From assembly GCA_037189985.1 (NCBI GenBank), contig JBBCJX010000004.1:1-64000 (forward strand): a DNA stretch of 64,000 bases, given 5' to 3'. Position 1 is the stretch's first letter. Each line of letters opens with the position of its first letter. The stretch is from UBA2031 sp037189985 (GTDB taxonomy: Bacteria; Pseudomonadota; Gammaproteobacteria; Pseudomonadales; Moraxellaceae). This document shows positions 8,458 to 16,716 of this stretch, in pieces. The position numbers and the translations under genes are program-made. The notes under the pieces were generated by a model. That model saw only the letters and a program-made list of their open reading frames with translations. It was not told the origin of the DNA and did no database searches.

Positions 8458-9315
8458 ATGAAAACCCCCAAACGTCTTGAGCCCCTGATCCACGACGGAC
8501 TGATCGACGAAGTCATCAGCCAACTCAAGAGCGGCAAGGAAGCCACGGTCTATCTGGTCCGGAGCAAAGGCCAGCTCCGTTGCGCCAAGGTCTACAAGGA
8601 CGCCCACCACCGCAGCTTCAAACAGGCTGCCAGCTACCGCGAAGGCCGCAAGGTGCGCAATACACGCGATGCCCGCGCCATGGAGAAGGGCTCCCGCTTC
8701 GGCAAACAGGAACTGGAAGATGCCTGGCAGAACGCCGAGGTAAGCGCGCTCTACCGCCTGGCCGACGCCGGCGTGCGCGTACCGGTCCCACACGGCTGCT
8801 TTGATGGCGTGCTCATCATGGACATGGTGGCCGATGCCGAAGGCCAGCCGGCACCCCGTCTCAGCGAGGTCGCTTTCACCGCCGAAGAAGCCCTGCTCAA
8901 TCACGGCCGGCTGATACGCGAAGTCGTGCGCATGCTCTGCGCAGGGCTGGTCCACGGTGACCTCTCCGAATACAACATCCTCATGGACCCGGAAGGTCCG
9001 GTCATCATCGACCTTCCCCAGGCTGTCGATGCCGCCGGCAACAACCATGCGCGAACCATGCTGGAACGCGACGTGGAAAACCTGGCCACCTTCTTCGGAC
9101 AATTTGCACCCGAGCTGCTCGATACCCGCTATGGACCCGAAATCTGGCTCATCTATGAAAGCGGCGAACTGACGCCCAATGTCGAACTGACAGGCATGGT
9201 GGAAGAAGATGAAACTCCTGCCGACCTGGACACCCTGCTGCGCGAAATCATGGATGCCCGCGAAGAAGCCGAGCGCCGTCGCGAACGCGAAGCTGCCGCC
9301 GACAAAGATGACTGA
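8458..9315 (+). CDS. RIO-type serine protein kinase
   Basis: RIO1-like atypical kinase of 285 residues, found in many proteobacteria and archaea. The glycine-poor N-lobe has LKSGKEATVYLVRS and ATP-binding Lys44 in CAKVYK. The catalytic loop is LVHGDLSEYNIL with Asp168 and Asn173, and the metal-binding Asp185 lies in PVIIDLPQAV. No activation-loop substrate segment is present, as usual for RIO kinases. The tail (about 255-285) is highly charged and helical. Eukaryotic and archaeal RIO kinases act in small-subunit ribosome maturation; the bacterial role is not settled. It precedes the ribosome-assembly helicase dbpA on the same strand with 66 bp between them. Confidence 0.9.
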   Translation: MKTPKRLEPLIHDGLIDEVISQLKSGKEATVYLVRSKGQLRCAKVYKDAHHRSFKQAASYREGRKVRNTRDARAMEKGSRFGKQELEDAWQNAEVSALYRLADAGVRVPVPHGCFDGVLIMDMVADAEGQPAPRLSEVAFTAEEALLNHGRLIREVVRMLCAGLVHGDLSEYNILMDPEGPVIIDLPQAVDAAGNNHARTMLERDVENLATFFGQFAPELLDTRYGPEIWLIYESGELTPNVELTGMVEEDETPADLDTLLREIMDAREEAERRREREAAADKDD

Positions 9316-9381
9316 TCCGCTGTCTACGGGCTGACTGTTTTTTTTAATTCATTATCCATCCCACCTTGCCGAGCCATCACC

Positions 9382-10764
9382 GTGACCACTCCTGCTGACC
9401 AGGCTTTTTCAGACCTGCCCCTGCCCGCCACCCTGCTGGGCACGCTCACGGAACTGGGCTATGTCACCATGACGCCCATCCAGGCCCAGAGCCTGCCTTC
9501 GCTGATTGCTGGCCGGGATGTCATTGCCCAGGCAAAAACCGGCAGCGGCAAAACCGCTGCCTTCGGTATCGGCCTGCTGATGGCGCTGGACCCGCGCAAT
9601 TTCAACGCACAGTCATTGGTGCTCTGCCCCACGCGCGAGCTGGCTGATCAGGTCATGAAGGAGTTGCGCAAGCTCGCCCGCTTTGCGGGCAACATCAAGA
9701 TTCTCAGCCTCTGCGGTGGCACGGCCATCGGCCCGCAATATGCCTCGCTGGAGCATGGTGCCCACGTCATCGTGGGCACGCCCGGGCGGGTGCTCAAGCA
9801 TCTGGAAAAAGGCTCGGTGAACTTCACGGGCCTGCGCACGCTGGTACTGGACGAAGCGGACCGCATGCTGGACATGGGCTTTCACGACAGCATCAAAAGC
9901 ATCGTTGACCAGTTGCCCGCCAAACGCCAGACACTGCTTTTTTCAGCCACCTATTCCGACGACATACGAGCCCTGAGCAAGCGCTTCCAGCGTGACCCGG
10001 TAAGCGTGACCATCAAGGAAACCGTCACGGAGGCCATGATCACGCAGCACTTCTTCGAAGTGGACAACCGCGACCGCCTCACTGCCGTGGCACGCCTTTT
10101 ACAGCACTACAAACCCGCCTCGGCTGTCCTGTTCTGCAATACCAAGCAGCGTTGCGAAGAGGTCAGCAGTACCTTGCAAGCACAAGGCTTTCATGTGGCG
10201 GCTCTGCACGGCGATCTTGAACAGCGCGACCGCGATCTCGTGCTCATACAGTTTTCCAATCAGAGCTGCCCTTTTCTGGTGGCAACCGATGTCGCCGCAC
10301 GCGGCCTCGACATCAAGAACCTGGAGGCCGTGATCAATGTGGATATGGCCTTCGATCCCGAAGTGCATGTCCACCGCATCGGTCGCACCGGGCGCGCCGG
10401 CCAGAGCGGACTGGCAATCAGCCTGTGCTCGCCTTCGGAGGCCCATCGCGTCAATGCCATCGAGGATTACCAGAAAATCACCGCAGAATGGCAGGAGCTA
10501 CCAACCGCCACCAACAACACGGCCCCCGCGCAACCACGCATGGTGACACTGCAAATTGCCGGTGGCCGCAAGGAAAAACTGCGCCCCGGCGACATCCTGG
10601 GTGCACTCACCGGAGAGGCAGGAATCGAAGGCAGCAAGGTCGGCAAGATCGACATCACCGACCTACAGGCCTATGTGGCCGTGGACAGGTCCGTTGCTGC
10701 CGCTGCATTGAAAGGGCTTGCGAAAATAAAGGGGCGCAGCTTCAAGGTGCGCCGCCTGAATTGA
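9382..10764 (+). CDS. dbpA: ATP-dependent RNA helicase DbpA
   Basis: DEAD-box helicase of 460 residues. It has an N-terminal Q motif region (TMTPIQAQSLP), Walker A AKTGSGKT at 51-58, PTRELA, DEAD at 157-160, SAT at 188-190, and HRIGRTGRAG in the second RecA-like domain. The C-terminal 75 residues match the DbpA 23S rRNA hairpin-92-binding domain (LRPGDILGALTGEAGIEGSKVGKIDI). It acts in late assembly of the 50S subunit. A GTG start is used at 9382. The gene is convergent with the GMC oxidoreductase, with only 8 bp between stops and no terminator hairpin seen there. Confidence 0.94.
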   Translation: MTTPADQAFSDLPLPATLLGTLTELGYVTMTPIQAQSLPSLIAGRDVIAQAKTGSGKTAAFGIGLLMALDPRNFNAQSLVLCPTRELADQVMKELRKLARFAGNIKILSLCGGTAIGPQYASLEHGAHVIVGTPGRVLKHLEKGSVNFTGLRTLVLDEADRMLDMGFHDSIKSIVDQLPAKRQTLLFSATYSDDIRALSKRFQRDPVSVTIKETVTEAMITQHFFEVDNRDRLTAVARLLQHYKPASAVLFCNTKQRCEEVSSTLQAQGFHVAALHGDLEQRDRDLVLIQFSNQSCPFLVATDVAARGLDIKNLEAVINVDMAFDPEVHVHRIGRTGRAGQSGLAISLCSPSEAHRVNAIEDYQKITAEWQELPTATNNTAPAQPRMVTLQIAGGRKEKLRPGDILGALTGEAGIEGSKVGKIDITDLQAYVAVDRSVAAAALKGLAKIKGRSFKVRRLN

Positions 10765-10772
10765 GAAGCCGG

Positions 10773-12344
10773 TTACGCAGCGGGGAAATACCGCTCTCTG
10801 TTCGCCAAGATGTATTCACTGACATAACTGGATAGCGCATACACCGTGACCTGCGGATTGACGATGATTGACGTGGGAAACAGGCTGGCATCCGTGATGA
10901 AGAGGTTTGCCACGTCGTGACTTTCGCCATAGGGGCCGACCACGCTGCGGGTTTTGTCCTTGCCCATGCGGCATGTTCCCTGAGGGTGGTAGGACACCAT
11001 GCGGAAGGTCATGGGATCATTGCGTAGGCCGTCGACAACGTGATCAATCTGGTCAGGGCTCTCGATCACGGCATGCTGCACCGTGGGAACATGAACCTTG
11101 CGTGCACCTGCCGCAAAATGGATGCGTGCACCCTCCTTGATGGCTGACTTCATTGCCGGGAAATCGGTATCGGCAATCCGGTAGTCGATACGCTTCTTTT
11201 CATCGTCCCAGCGTATTTCACCAACATTGTGGTCATGGATCAGGGTGACCATGCCGGCTACATTTTTGAGCTTGGCCATGTAGTCCATGAAAGGCTGGCC
11301 AATGCCCGGCTGGGTGATGGCCGAAAGCTCCACCGGCCCTGCCCCACCAGCCTCCAGCACAAAGCCTCCCTTGGAGGGATGCGCCCATTCATCCACGTAA
11401 ACACCCAGCAGGGCGCCTCGCCAGGGATGGATTTCTTCCGGGTACTCCGCAGCCACCATCAGTGAGGGATGACAGGCAAAATTCTTTCCGACCTGGCCCG
11501 AGGAATTTGCCAGTCCGGATTTCTGCAAAAGCAAAGGACTTTGCACAGCGCCAGCAGCAAGCACGACAACCTTGGCCTTGACCTGCATGTCTGCCTTTTT
11601 CTCGCCCGTGGCGGGATCGATGACTTCTGCACGCACGCCGCTGGCTCGGGCATTTTCTGTCAGCACTTGTGTGACACGTGTATCCGAAAAAATACGGGCA
11701 CCGTGTGCAACAGCCCAAGGCAGGTAAGTCACCAGCATGGATTGCTTGCGGTCCGTCGCGCAGCCGGAAAGGCAATGCCCCGTCAGGGCGCATTCACGGA
11801 TATTGCGCTGGAACGGTTTGAAGGAGATGCCGAGCTTGCGACAGCCTTCGCGGATCACCGAGGAATTGCGATTGATCTCGTATTCTTCATTCACGTGGAT
11901 ACCGAGATGTTGCTCCACCTTTTCGAAATGGGGCGCCAGTGCCGCCACCGTCAGGTTCTCCAGTCCATGGTCGCGCTGCCAGTCCTCCAGAATGTAATCG
12001 GGCGTGCGGAAGGCAACACAACCATTCACCACGGTCGAGCCACCCACGCAGCGACCCTGCAGGACCAGCAGATCGCCGTCGCTGTTGCCCTGGGTGCCGC
12101 GGTCTTCATAAAGCTGGTTCATCGCCTTGGTAAAATCTTCGGTGAACTCACTGCTTGGCACATAAGGCCCGGCCTCGAGCACGACCACCGAAAAACCGGC
12201 ACGCGCCAATTCATAGGCCGCCACCGCGCCGCCTGCACCCGAACCCACCACAACGGCATCAACATCCAGTTGCAGGCTTGATTCCCGGACATCCTTCGCC
12301 TGGGTAACGGCGAGCCCGTGGGTACTTGCGATCTTTTCGGCCAT
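10773..12344 (-). CDS. GMC family FAD-dependent oxidoreductase
   Basis: Glucose-methanol-choline family flavoenzyme, 523 residues from the chosen start. The dinucleotide-binding VVVGSGAGGAVAAYELARAG sits at 31-50, the GMC signature segment GGSTVVNGCVAFRTP follows near 110, and the C-terminal catalytic region holds SYHPQGTCRMG and NPQVTVYALSSYV. No signal peptide is visible. The start at 12344 is preferred because GGAG lies just upstream; an in-frame ATG at 12380 lacks one. The gene follows a Tat-exported gluconate 2-dehydrogenase subunit 3-like gene, so the two probably form an alcohol or polyol dehydrogenase. The substrate cannot be read from sequence. Confidence 0.88.
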   Translation of the reverse strand: MAEKIASTHGLAVTQAKDVRESSLQLDVDAVVVGSGAGGAVAAYELARAGFSVVVLEAGPYVPSSEFTEDFTKAMNQLYEDRGTQGNSDGDLLVLQGRCVGGSTVVNGCVAFRTPDYILEDWQRDHGLENLTVAALAPHFEKVEQHLGIHVNEEYEINRNSSVIREGCRKLGISFKPFQRNIRECALTGHCLSGCATDRKQSMLVTYLPWAVAHGARIFSDTRVTQVLTENARASGVRAEVIDPATGEKKADMQVKAKVVVLAAGAVQSPLLLQKSGLANSSGQVGKNFACHPSLMVAAEYPEEIHPWRGALLGVYVDEWAHPSKGGFVLEAGGAGPVELSAITQPGIGQPFMDYMAKLKNVAGMVTLIHDHNVGEIRWDDEKKRIDYRIADTDFPAMKSAIKEGARIHFAAGARKVHVPTVQHAVIESPDQIDHVVDGLRNDPMTFRMVSYHPQGTCRMGKDKTRSVVGPYGESHDVANLFITDASLFPTSIIVNPQVTVYALSSYVSEYILANRERYFPAA

Positions 12345-12429
12345 GGAGTGCTCCGTTCTTCTTGTGTGCTGGATAAGCAATGACCGTGTGCTGGGTCATC
12401 GGGAAGCAAGGCAATGACGCCACGCAAAC

Positions 12430-13038
12430 TCAGGCGGGCAAAGGCTGGTTACCGCGAGCGGGAATGCCCCACTTTGCCGAGACAGCGCCATCGAACTCGA
12501 TGGCAGGCCAAGTGCGCTCGTCCATCCAGTAACCGGTATGCACAAGGCGACTGACAACACCGCCGAGTGCACGCTTGACCAGTACGCCGGAATTCACCCA
12601 GTCACTGACAAAGGCCTGTGCCTCGGCAGGTGCCAGATCAACGAGACGCTTGCCATGCCGGAATACCGCCGCGTTATCAATCAGCGACAGCCCTGTTCCA
12701 AGTTGCTGCCGTATTGCCGGATCAAGTGCCGCCAGCAAGCCGTCCACGTGCTGTGCCACGGGGACCTGATCAACCGGAAAGAAAGCTGTCCCTTGTGTCG
12801 GCAAAAGGGCTGCCGCCAAGCTATGGAAGAGGTGGTAGTGGGAGGGTGTCAGCACTTGCAGGCCGTCTGGGACTGGCAGGCTGTCCTGTGGCGAGCGGCG
12901 CAGCCAGGCGAAGCCACCTGCAGCAACGGCGGCCACTCCGGCTGTTGCCCAGAGTGTGGTCTTGAGAAAGCGCCTGCGAGAGAGCGGGGCGAGAGCAGCG
13001 TTGATCTCGGCCGTACTCCGGCGTGGGTCTTGTGTCAT
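12430..13038 (-). CDS. Tat-exported gluconate 2-dehydrogenase subunit 3-like protein
   Basis: Protein of 202 residues with a clear twin-arginine signal, SRRRFLKTTLWATAGVAAVAAGGFAWL at about 20-46 (SRRRFLK then a long hydrophobic stretch). The remainder fits the gluconate_2-dh3 small-subunit family: PSHYHLFHSLAAALLPT, an ALDPAIRQQLGTGL segment and a C-terminal YWMDERTWPAIEFDGA. In such complexes the small subunit carries a folded flavoprotein partner through the Tat pathway. The GMC oxidoreductase encoded 85 bp downstream lacks its own signal and is the obvious partner. The cytochrome c subunit found in gluconate dehydrogenases is absent here. Confidence 0.78.
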   Translation of the reverse strand: MTQDPRRSTAEINAALAPLSRRRFLKTTLWATAGVAAVAAGGFAWLRRSPQDSLPVPDGLQVLTPSHYHLFHSLAAALLPTQGTAFFPVDQVPVAQHVDGLLAALDPAIRQQLGTGLSLIDNAAVFRHGKRLVDLAPAEAQAFVSDWVNSGVLVKRALGGVVSRLVHTGYWMDERTWPAIEFDGAVSAKWGIPARGNQPLPA

Positions 13039-13161
13039 GGCGGGTCTTGGCCCCCTCTGATGTCGACCTTGCGGTCACAATGGGGGCCAGTTTACGGAAA
13101 TCCGGGCGACTGCCAAGCAAAATTGAGTAATTACTCTAGAAAATCACTACCCCACTTGAGT

Positions 13162-13241
13162 CGTCGTCCCGGCGAAGGCCGGGACCCATAGGGCATTGGT
13201 TTTTTCGATGCTGTATGAATCCGGCCTTCGCCAGAATGACG
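13162..13241. repeat. REPIN-like inverted pair of REP units
   Basis: An 80-bp element of two imperfectly palindromic units facing each other. The left unit begins CGTCGTCCCGGCGAAGGCC. The right unit, read on the minus strand, begins CGTCATTCTGGCGAAGGCC. Both contain a GGCGAAGGCC core hairpin. It occupies most of the 220-bp space between the Tat subunit gene and the L,D-transpeptidase. A second element of the same length and layout lies at 34278-34357. Confidence 0.7.
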
Positions 13242-13258
13242 TAAGTCAGGAACAGGGG

Positions 13259-14878
13259 TCAGGGCAGCACGGTAGCCGGCTTCTCGTTCAGGGCCTGCAG
13301 CACGACGGCATCGCGCTGGTAGATGTCGGGCTTGAAAGACACATAACCGTCATCACCCACATCCAGCGTCCAGTACACCAGCAGGATGGGCACCTTCTTC
13401 TTCAGCGTCACGTTGCGTGTCTTGCGCTCGTCAATGGCAGCCTGCAGGGTTTCCTTGGTCCAGTCCTCATCGTCCAGCAGGAGCAAGGCCAACTCGTGGA
13501 TGTTTTCGACACGGATGCAACCCGAACTGGTCGCCCTCTGGCTTCCTCCGAACAGTTCCTTGTGCGGTGTGTCGTGCAGGTAGATCGAATAGGGGTTGGC
13601 AAAGCGGATGACAAGCTCGCCCAGCGCACCACCCGGGCCCGGCTCCTGCCTCAGGGTGATGTTCCCGGGCTTGCGCCAGTCCACAGCCGCCGGATCAAGC
13701 TCCCGGCCAGCGGCGTCAAAAACCTTCATGCGATTGCGGGCCAGATAGGCGATATCTCGGCGTATGGCGGGCAAGGCGTCTTCCTTGAAGATGGTGGGAG
13801 GTACCACCCAGCCGGGACTCAACGTCAGATAACGGATGCTGGACTTGAAGGCTGGCGTGGAGCGGTAAGCCTTGCCCACTTGCACGCGGGATTGCCATCT
13901 GATCTGGCTGCCGCTGACATAGGCAATGCGATAGCCCGCGATATCCACGATGACGAAATCGCCCTGCACCTCATGCAGGAACCAGCGCATGCGTTCAAGG
14001 TTGGCGCGTATCTGCCCGATACGCTCCCCTACGGGCACATTCAGGGCAGCCAGCGTGGAAGCTCCCACGGCACCATCCGCCTCCAGATAGGCTTCCTGCT
14101 GGAAACGCTGTACAGCCTGCTTCAGCTCGTCGTCATAAAGCTCGGGTTCCGGCATCTCGGCATAGGGCAAGAGCCCGGCAATCTGCATCCGCTGACGCAG
14201 CAGCGGCACGCGCGCATCCACCATGCCGGGCTTCAGGGAAGGCCCTGCCGGCAAGGACGGCCAGCCGCCCTCCAGCGCAATGCTGCGCAAGCGTGCCAGT
14301 GCCGTTCGTGTGCTGTTGTACTGCGGAAGCTCGGGACGTGCCTGACGGAACGCACTGGCAACGTCGTTGCGCTCCACGGCCTCGCGCGCCAGGCGCAGGC
14401 CCAGTGCCGGGTCCTGCTGCCGCGGGGCAAAGTTCCACTCGGAGTCCAGCCGTACCGGGTCAACCTTGCCCCGGTACAGATGCTGGAGAGCCAGCAGATA
14501 GGCCCGGGTGGCCAGCATGTCGCGCTCGGCGGCAAGGGTCGGATCAGTATCCGGCTTGCGGGCCCGCTCCAGGCGGGAGAAGGCGTAATCCTCGGGATTC
14601 AGGCCATCGGTGTAGAGGTCGGCAAGCTGCGTCAGCAGTGCCTGGTAGCGGGAGTCGCTCCAGACGGGCGCCCAGTTCCTCTCCGCGTAGAAATCCGTCA
14701 GGGCCTGAACCTGAGAGCCTGCGACAGGGATTGCCACAGCTGCCGCTACAGCGGGCTTCTCCAGTTTCAGCCGGATGACATCTGCCACCCCATCCGCCCT
14801 TGCCAGTGTGCACAGCAATAACAACCCTGCCCCCATGCCCAGCCCGAGCATGGCCTTCACGACCCTTTCACCCATCAT
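13259..14878 (-). CDS. L,D-transpeptidase, YcbB/LdtD-like
   Basis: Periplasmic peptidoglycan cross-linking enzyme of 539 residues. It has an N-terminal signal peptide (about 1-28, ending TLARADG) and a scaffold region of the YcbB type. A peptidoglycan-binding repeat (ELKQAVQRFQQEAYLEADGAVG, written in two parts: ELKQAVQRFQQEAY, LEADGAVG) follows near 240. The C-terminal YkuD domain contains HDTPHKELF and SSGCIRVEN with the nucleophilic Cys. Such enzymes form 3-3 cross-links between meso-diaminopimelate residues. The length is shorter than E. coli YcbB (615). It diverges from a second YkuD-family gene 215 bp away. Confidence 0.9.
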   Translation of the reverse strand: MMGERVVKAMLGLGMGAGLLLLCTLARADGVADVIRLKLEKPAVAAAVAIPVAGSQVQALTDFYAERNWAPVWSDSRYQALLTQLADLYTDGLNPEDYAFSRLERARKPDTDPTLAAERDMLATRAYLLALQHLYRGKVDPVRLDSEWNFAPRQQDPALGLRLAREAVERNDVASAFRQARPELPQYNSTRTALARLRSIALEGGWPSLPAGPSLKPGMVDARVPLLRQRMQIAGLLPYAEMPEPELYDDELKQAVQRFQQEAYLEADGAVGASTLAALNVPVGERIGQIRANLERMRWFLHEVQGDFVIVDIAGYRIAYVSGSQIRWQSRVQVGKAYRSTPAFKSSIRYLTLSPGWVVPPTIFKEDALPAIRRDIAYLARNRMKVFDAAGRELDPAAVDWRKPGNITLRQEPGPGGALGELVIRFANPYSIYLHDTPHKELFGGSQRATSSGCIRVENIHELALLLLDDEDWTKETLQAAIDERKTRNVTLKKKVPILLVYWTLDVGDDGYVSFKPDIYQRDAVVLQALNEKPATVLP

Positions 14879-15093
14879 CTTCCCTGTCGTCCTTCACTAT
14901 GCTGTAGAAACTTGGCTACAGACGAATAGCCCGTAACACTTTGCCGGCTGACGGCCCAACCCTGGCAATGCTAGGTTATTTGCCTGTAATTGAATGCTCT
15001 GCAAGGATGGCAGAAACCAGCCGCAAACAGGCCAGTTGCCTCAAGCCTGTTGATGCCTGGGAGACTGTAACGGTTAGCCTTCGGAGTTTCTGC

Positions 15094-15762
15094 ATGCTCT
15101 ACCGGTTTATTTGCATGACTGCCCTGTCCTTGCTGCTGGCCAATCCTGTGCTGGCAAACGACCGGCTGGCGCGCCTGCAACGTGCGGCACCCGATGCCGA
15201 TCCGGCTGTCCTGCAACTGGCACTGGAGGCCATGCACTGCGCACAGGCCGATGGCTTGCCAGCATCACGGCGTCTGGCCGTGATCGACTACTCCCGCTCC
15301 TCCTCGGAACCCCGCCTCTGGGTTTTTGATCTCAGGCAGTCGCGCCTTCTTTTCCGCGAACTGGTTGCTCACGGGCGCACCAGCGGCGATGACATGACCA
15401 ACTCCTTCTCCAACCAGCCGGGCAGCAATGCCACCAGCCTCGGCCTTTTCCGCACCGGCGAAACCTATCGCGGCAGCAATGGCTATTCCATGCGCATGGA
15501 AGGTCTGGAGCCCGGTGTGAATGACCGGGCCATGGAGCGCGCCATCGTCATGCATGGTGCTTCGTATGTGGATGAAGGTGTGGCAGAGAAACTGGGACGA
15601 CTGGGGCGCAGCCAAGGCTGCCCTGCCGTGCGCATGGGTGTCGCACGTCGCCTGATCAATTCATTGAAAGAGGGGCAGTTCATTTTCTCCTACTACCCCG
15701 ACAGTGAATGGCTGGATTCGTCGCGCTATCTCAACTGCCGCACGAACGTGGCCAGTCGCTAG
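15094..15762 (+). CDS. Secreted murein L,D-transpeptidase-like protein (YkuD_2 type)
   Basis: Protein of 222 residues with a signal peptide MLYRFICMTALSLLLANPVLA. The mature part has the YkuD_2-type catalytic domain: LAVIDYSRSSSEPRLWVFDL, LVAHGRTSGDDMTNSFSN, then MHGASYVDEG and RSQGCPAVRMG carrying the catalytic Cys. The start at 15094 is chosen for GGAG seven nucleotides upstream and the signal peptide; the reading frame stays open from 14941 but without such features. It diverges from the larger L,D-transpeptidase. Its stop overlaps that of the convergent esterase by four bases (CTAG palindrome). Activity as transpeptidase or carboxypeptidase cannot be told apart from sequence. Confidence 0.86.
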   Translation: MLYRFICMTALSLLLANPVLANDRLARLQRAAPDADPAVLQLALEAMHCAQADGLPASRRLAVIDYSRSSSEPRLWVFDLRQSRLLFRELVAHGRTSGDDMTNSFSNQPGSNATSLGLFRTGETYRGSNGYSMRMEGLEPGVNDRAMERAIVMHGASYVDEGVAEKLGRLGRSQGCPAVRMGVARRLINSLKEGQFIFSYYPDSEWLDSSRYLNCRTNVASR

Positions 15763-16694
15763 GCCGCGCTACGCTCACTTCCCTCTGCCTCACTCACCAC
15801 TTCCTTCGCAAAGTCAGCAATACGATCAAGCGCGCCGTCTGCCGTTGAAAGCAGGCTGTTGAACATCTGGAAGTTGTGCCACATGCCTTCGTAGACCTCG
15901 CACACCACACGGACACCTGCTTTCTCTGCACGCTCAGAAAAAAACAGTGCATCATCCAGCAATATCTCGTCACCACCCACCTGCAAGAGCATGGGTGGCA
16001 ATCCTTTCAGGTCGGCAAAAACGGGGGATACACGCGGGTCCGTATCCGGCACCAGCCCACGATAGCCGTTGGCACCACGACGCAGGGCATAGGCTGTCAC
16101 CATGGGATCAGCCCGTCGGTTACTGTCGACCGAGAGATTGCTGAGCGTGAGATCCAGAAACGGAGAAATCATGACAATGCCAGCAGGCAGAGGCAGCTTC
16201 CTGTCACGCAAGGCAATGGCCAGACTGACGGCCAGTGCACAACCACCGGAGTCCCCACCCAGCACAATATGCTCAGCCTTGCAGCCCTGTTCCAGCAAGG
16301 CGGCATAAGCGGCAAGACCATCATCCAGTGCTGCCGGATACGGGTTTTCGGGAGCACGCCGGTAATCCAGCATGTAAACCGCAGACTGGCTGCGCACCGA
16401 TATTTCACTGCCCAATGCACGGTGCGTATGTGACGAGCCGGCAAAAAAGGCACCACCATGAAAATGCAGGATGACACGGCTGGTCACCGAGCCCAGGATG
16501 ATGCGCTCGCAGGGCACCCCCCCCAGCACTGTGGCATGTACAGCAGCCTCCGGGCGGGGACGAAACAACGTCGCCCCCAGCTCCATGCCCTGACGCAGCA
16601 GCGATACCGGCAGCGGCAAGGAGCTGGGAGCCTTGAAGGAAACACGCAGGCTGGCACGAATGAAGCGGCTGGCAATCTTGTCTTTGATGTTCAT
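15759..16694 (-). CDS. Alpha/beta hydrolase, hormone-sensitive lipase family (LipR-like esterase)
   Basis: Carboxylesterase of 311 residues. It has the HSL-family oxyanion motif HGGAFF at 79-84, the nucleophile elbow GDSGG with Ser149, an Asp in GGDEILLDD, and the catalytic His in MWHNFQMF near the C-terminus. No signal peptide is visible, so it is cytoplasmic or membrane-associated. The start at 16694 leaves 22 bp after the SDR gene; the upstream extension of the frame would overlap that gene. It is the last gene of a BVMO-SDR-esterase operon and probably hydrolyses the ester made by the monooxygenase. Confidence 0.88.
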   Translation of the reverse strand: MNIKDKIASRFIRASLRVSFKAPSSLPLPVSLLRQGMELGATLFRPRPEAAVHATVLGGVPCERIILGSVTSRVILHFHGGAFFAGSSHTHRALGSEISVRSQSAVYMLDYRRAPENPYPAALDDGLAAYAALLEQGCKAEHIVLGGDSGGCALAVSLAIALRDRKLPLPAGIVMISPFLDLTLSNLSVDSNRRADPMVTAYALRRGANGYRGLVPDTDPRVSPVFADLKGLPPMLLQVGGDEILLDDALFFSERAEKAGVRVVCEVYEGMWHNFQMFNSLLSTADGALDRIADFAKEVVSEAEGSERSAA

Positions 16695-16716
16695 GGAAAG
16701 GTTCGCAAAAAAGGAT

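Noticed and set aside
13196..14821. Open frame of 541 codons on the plus strand opposite the YcbB-like gene
   Set aside because: The minus-strand frame has signal peptide, scaffold and YkuD motifs in order. The plus frame has none and starts in the REPIN.
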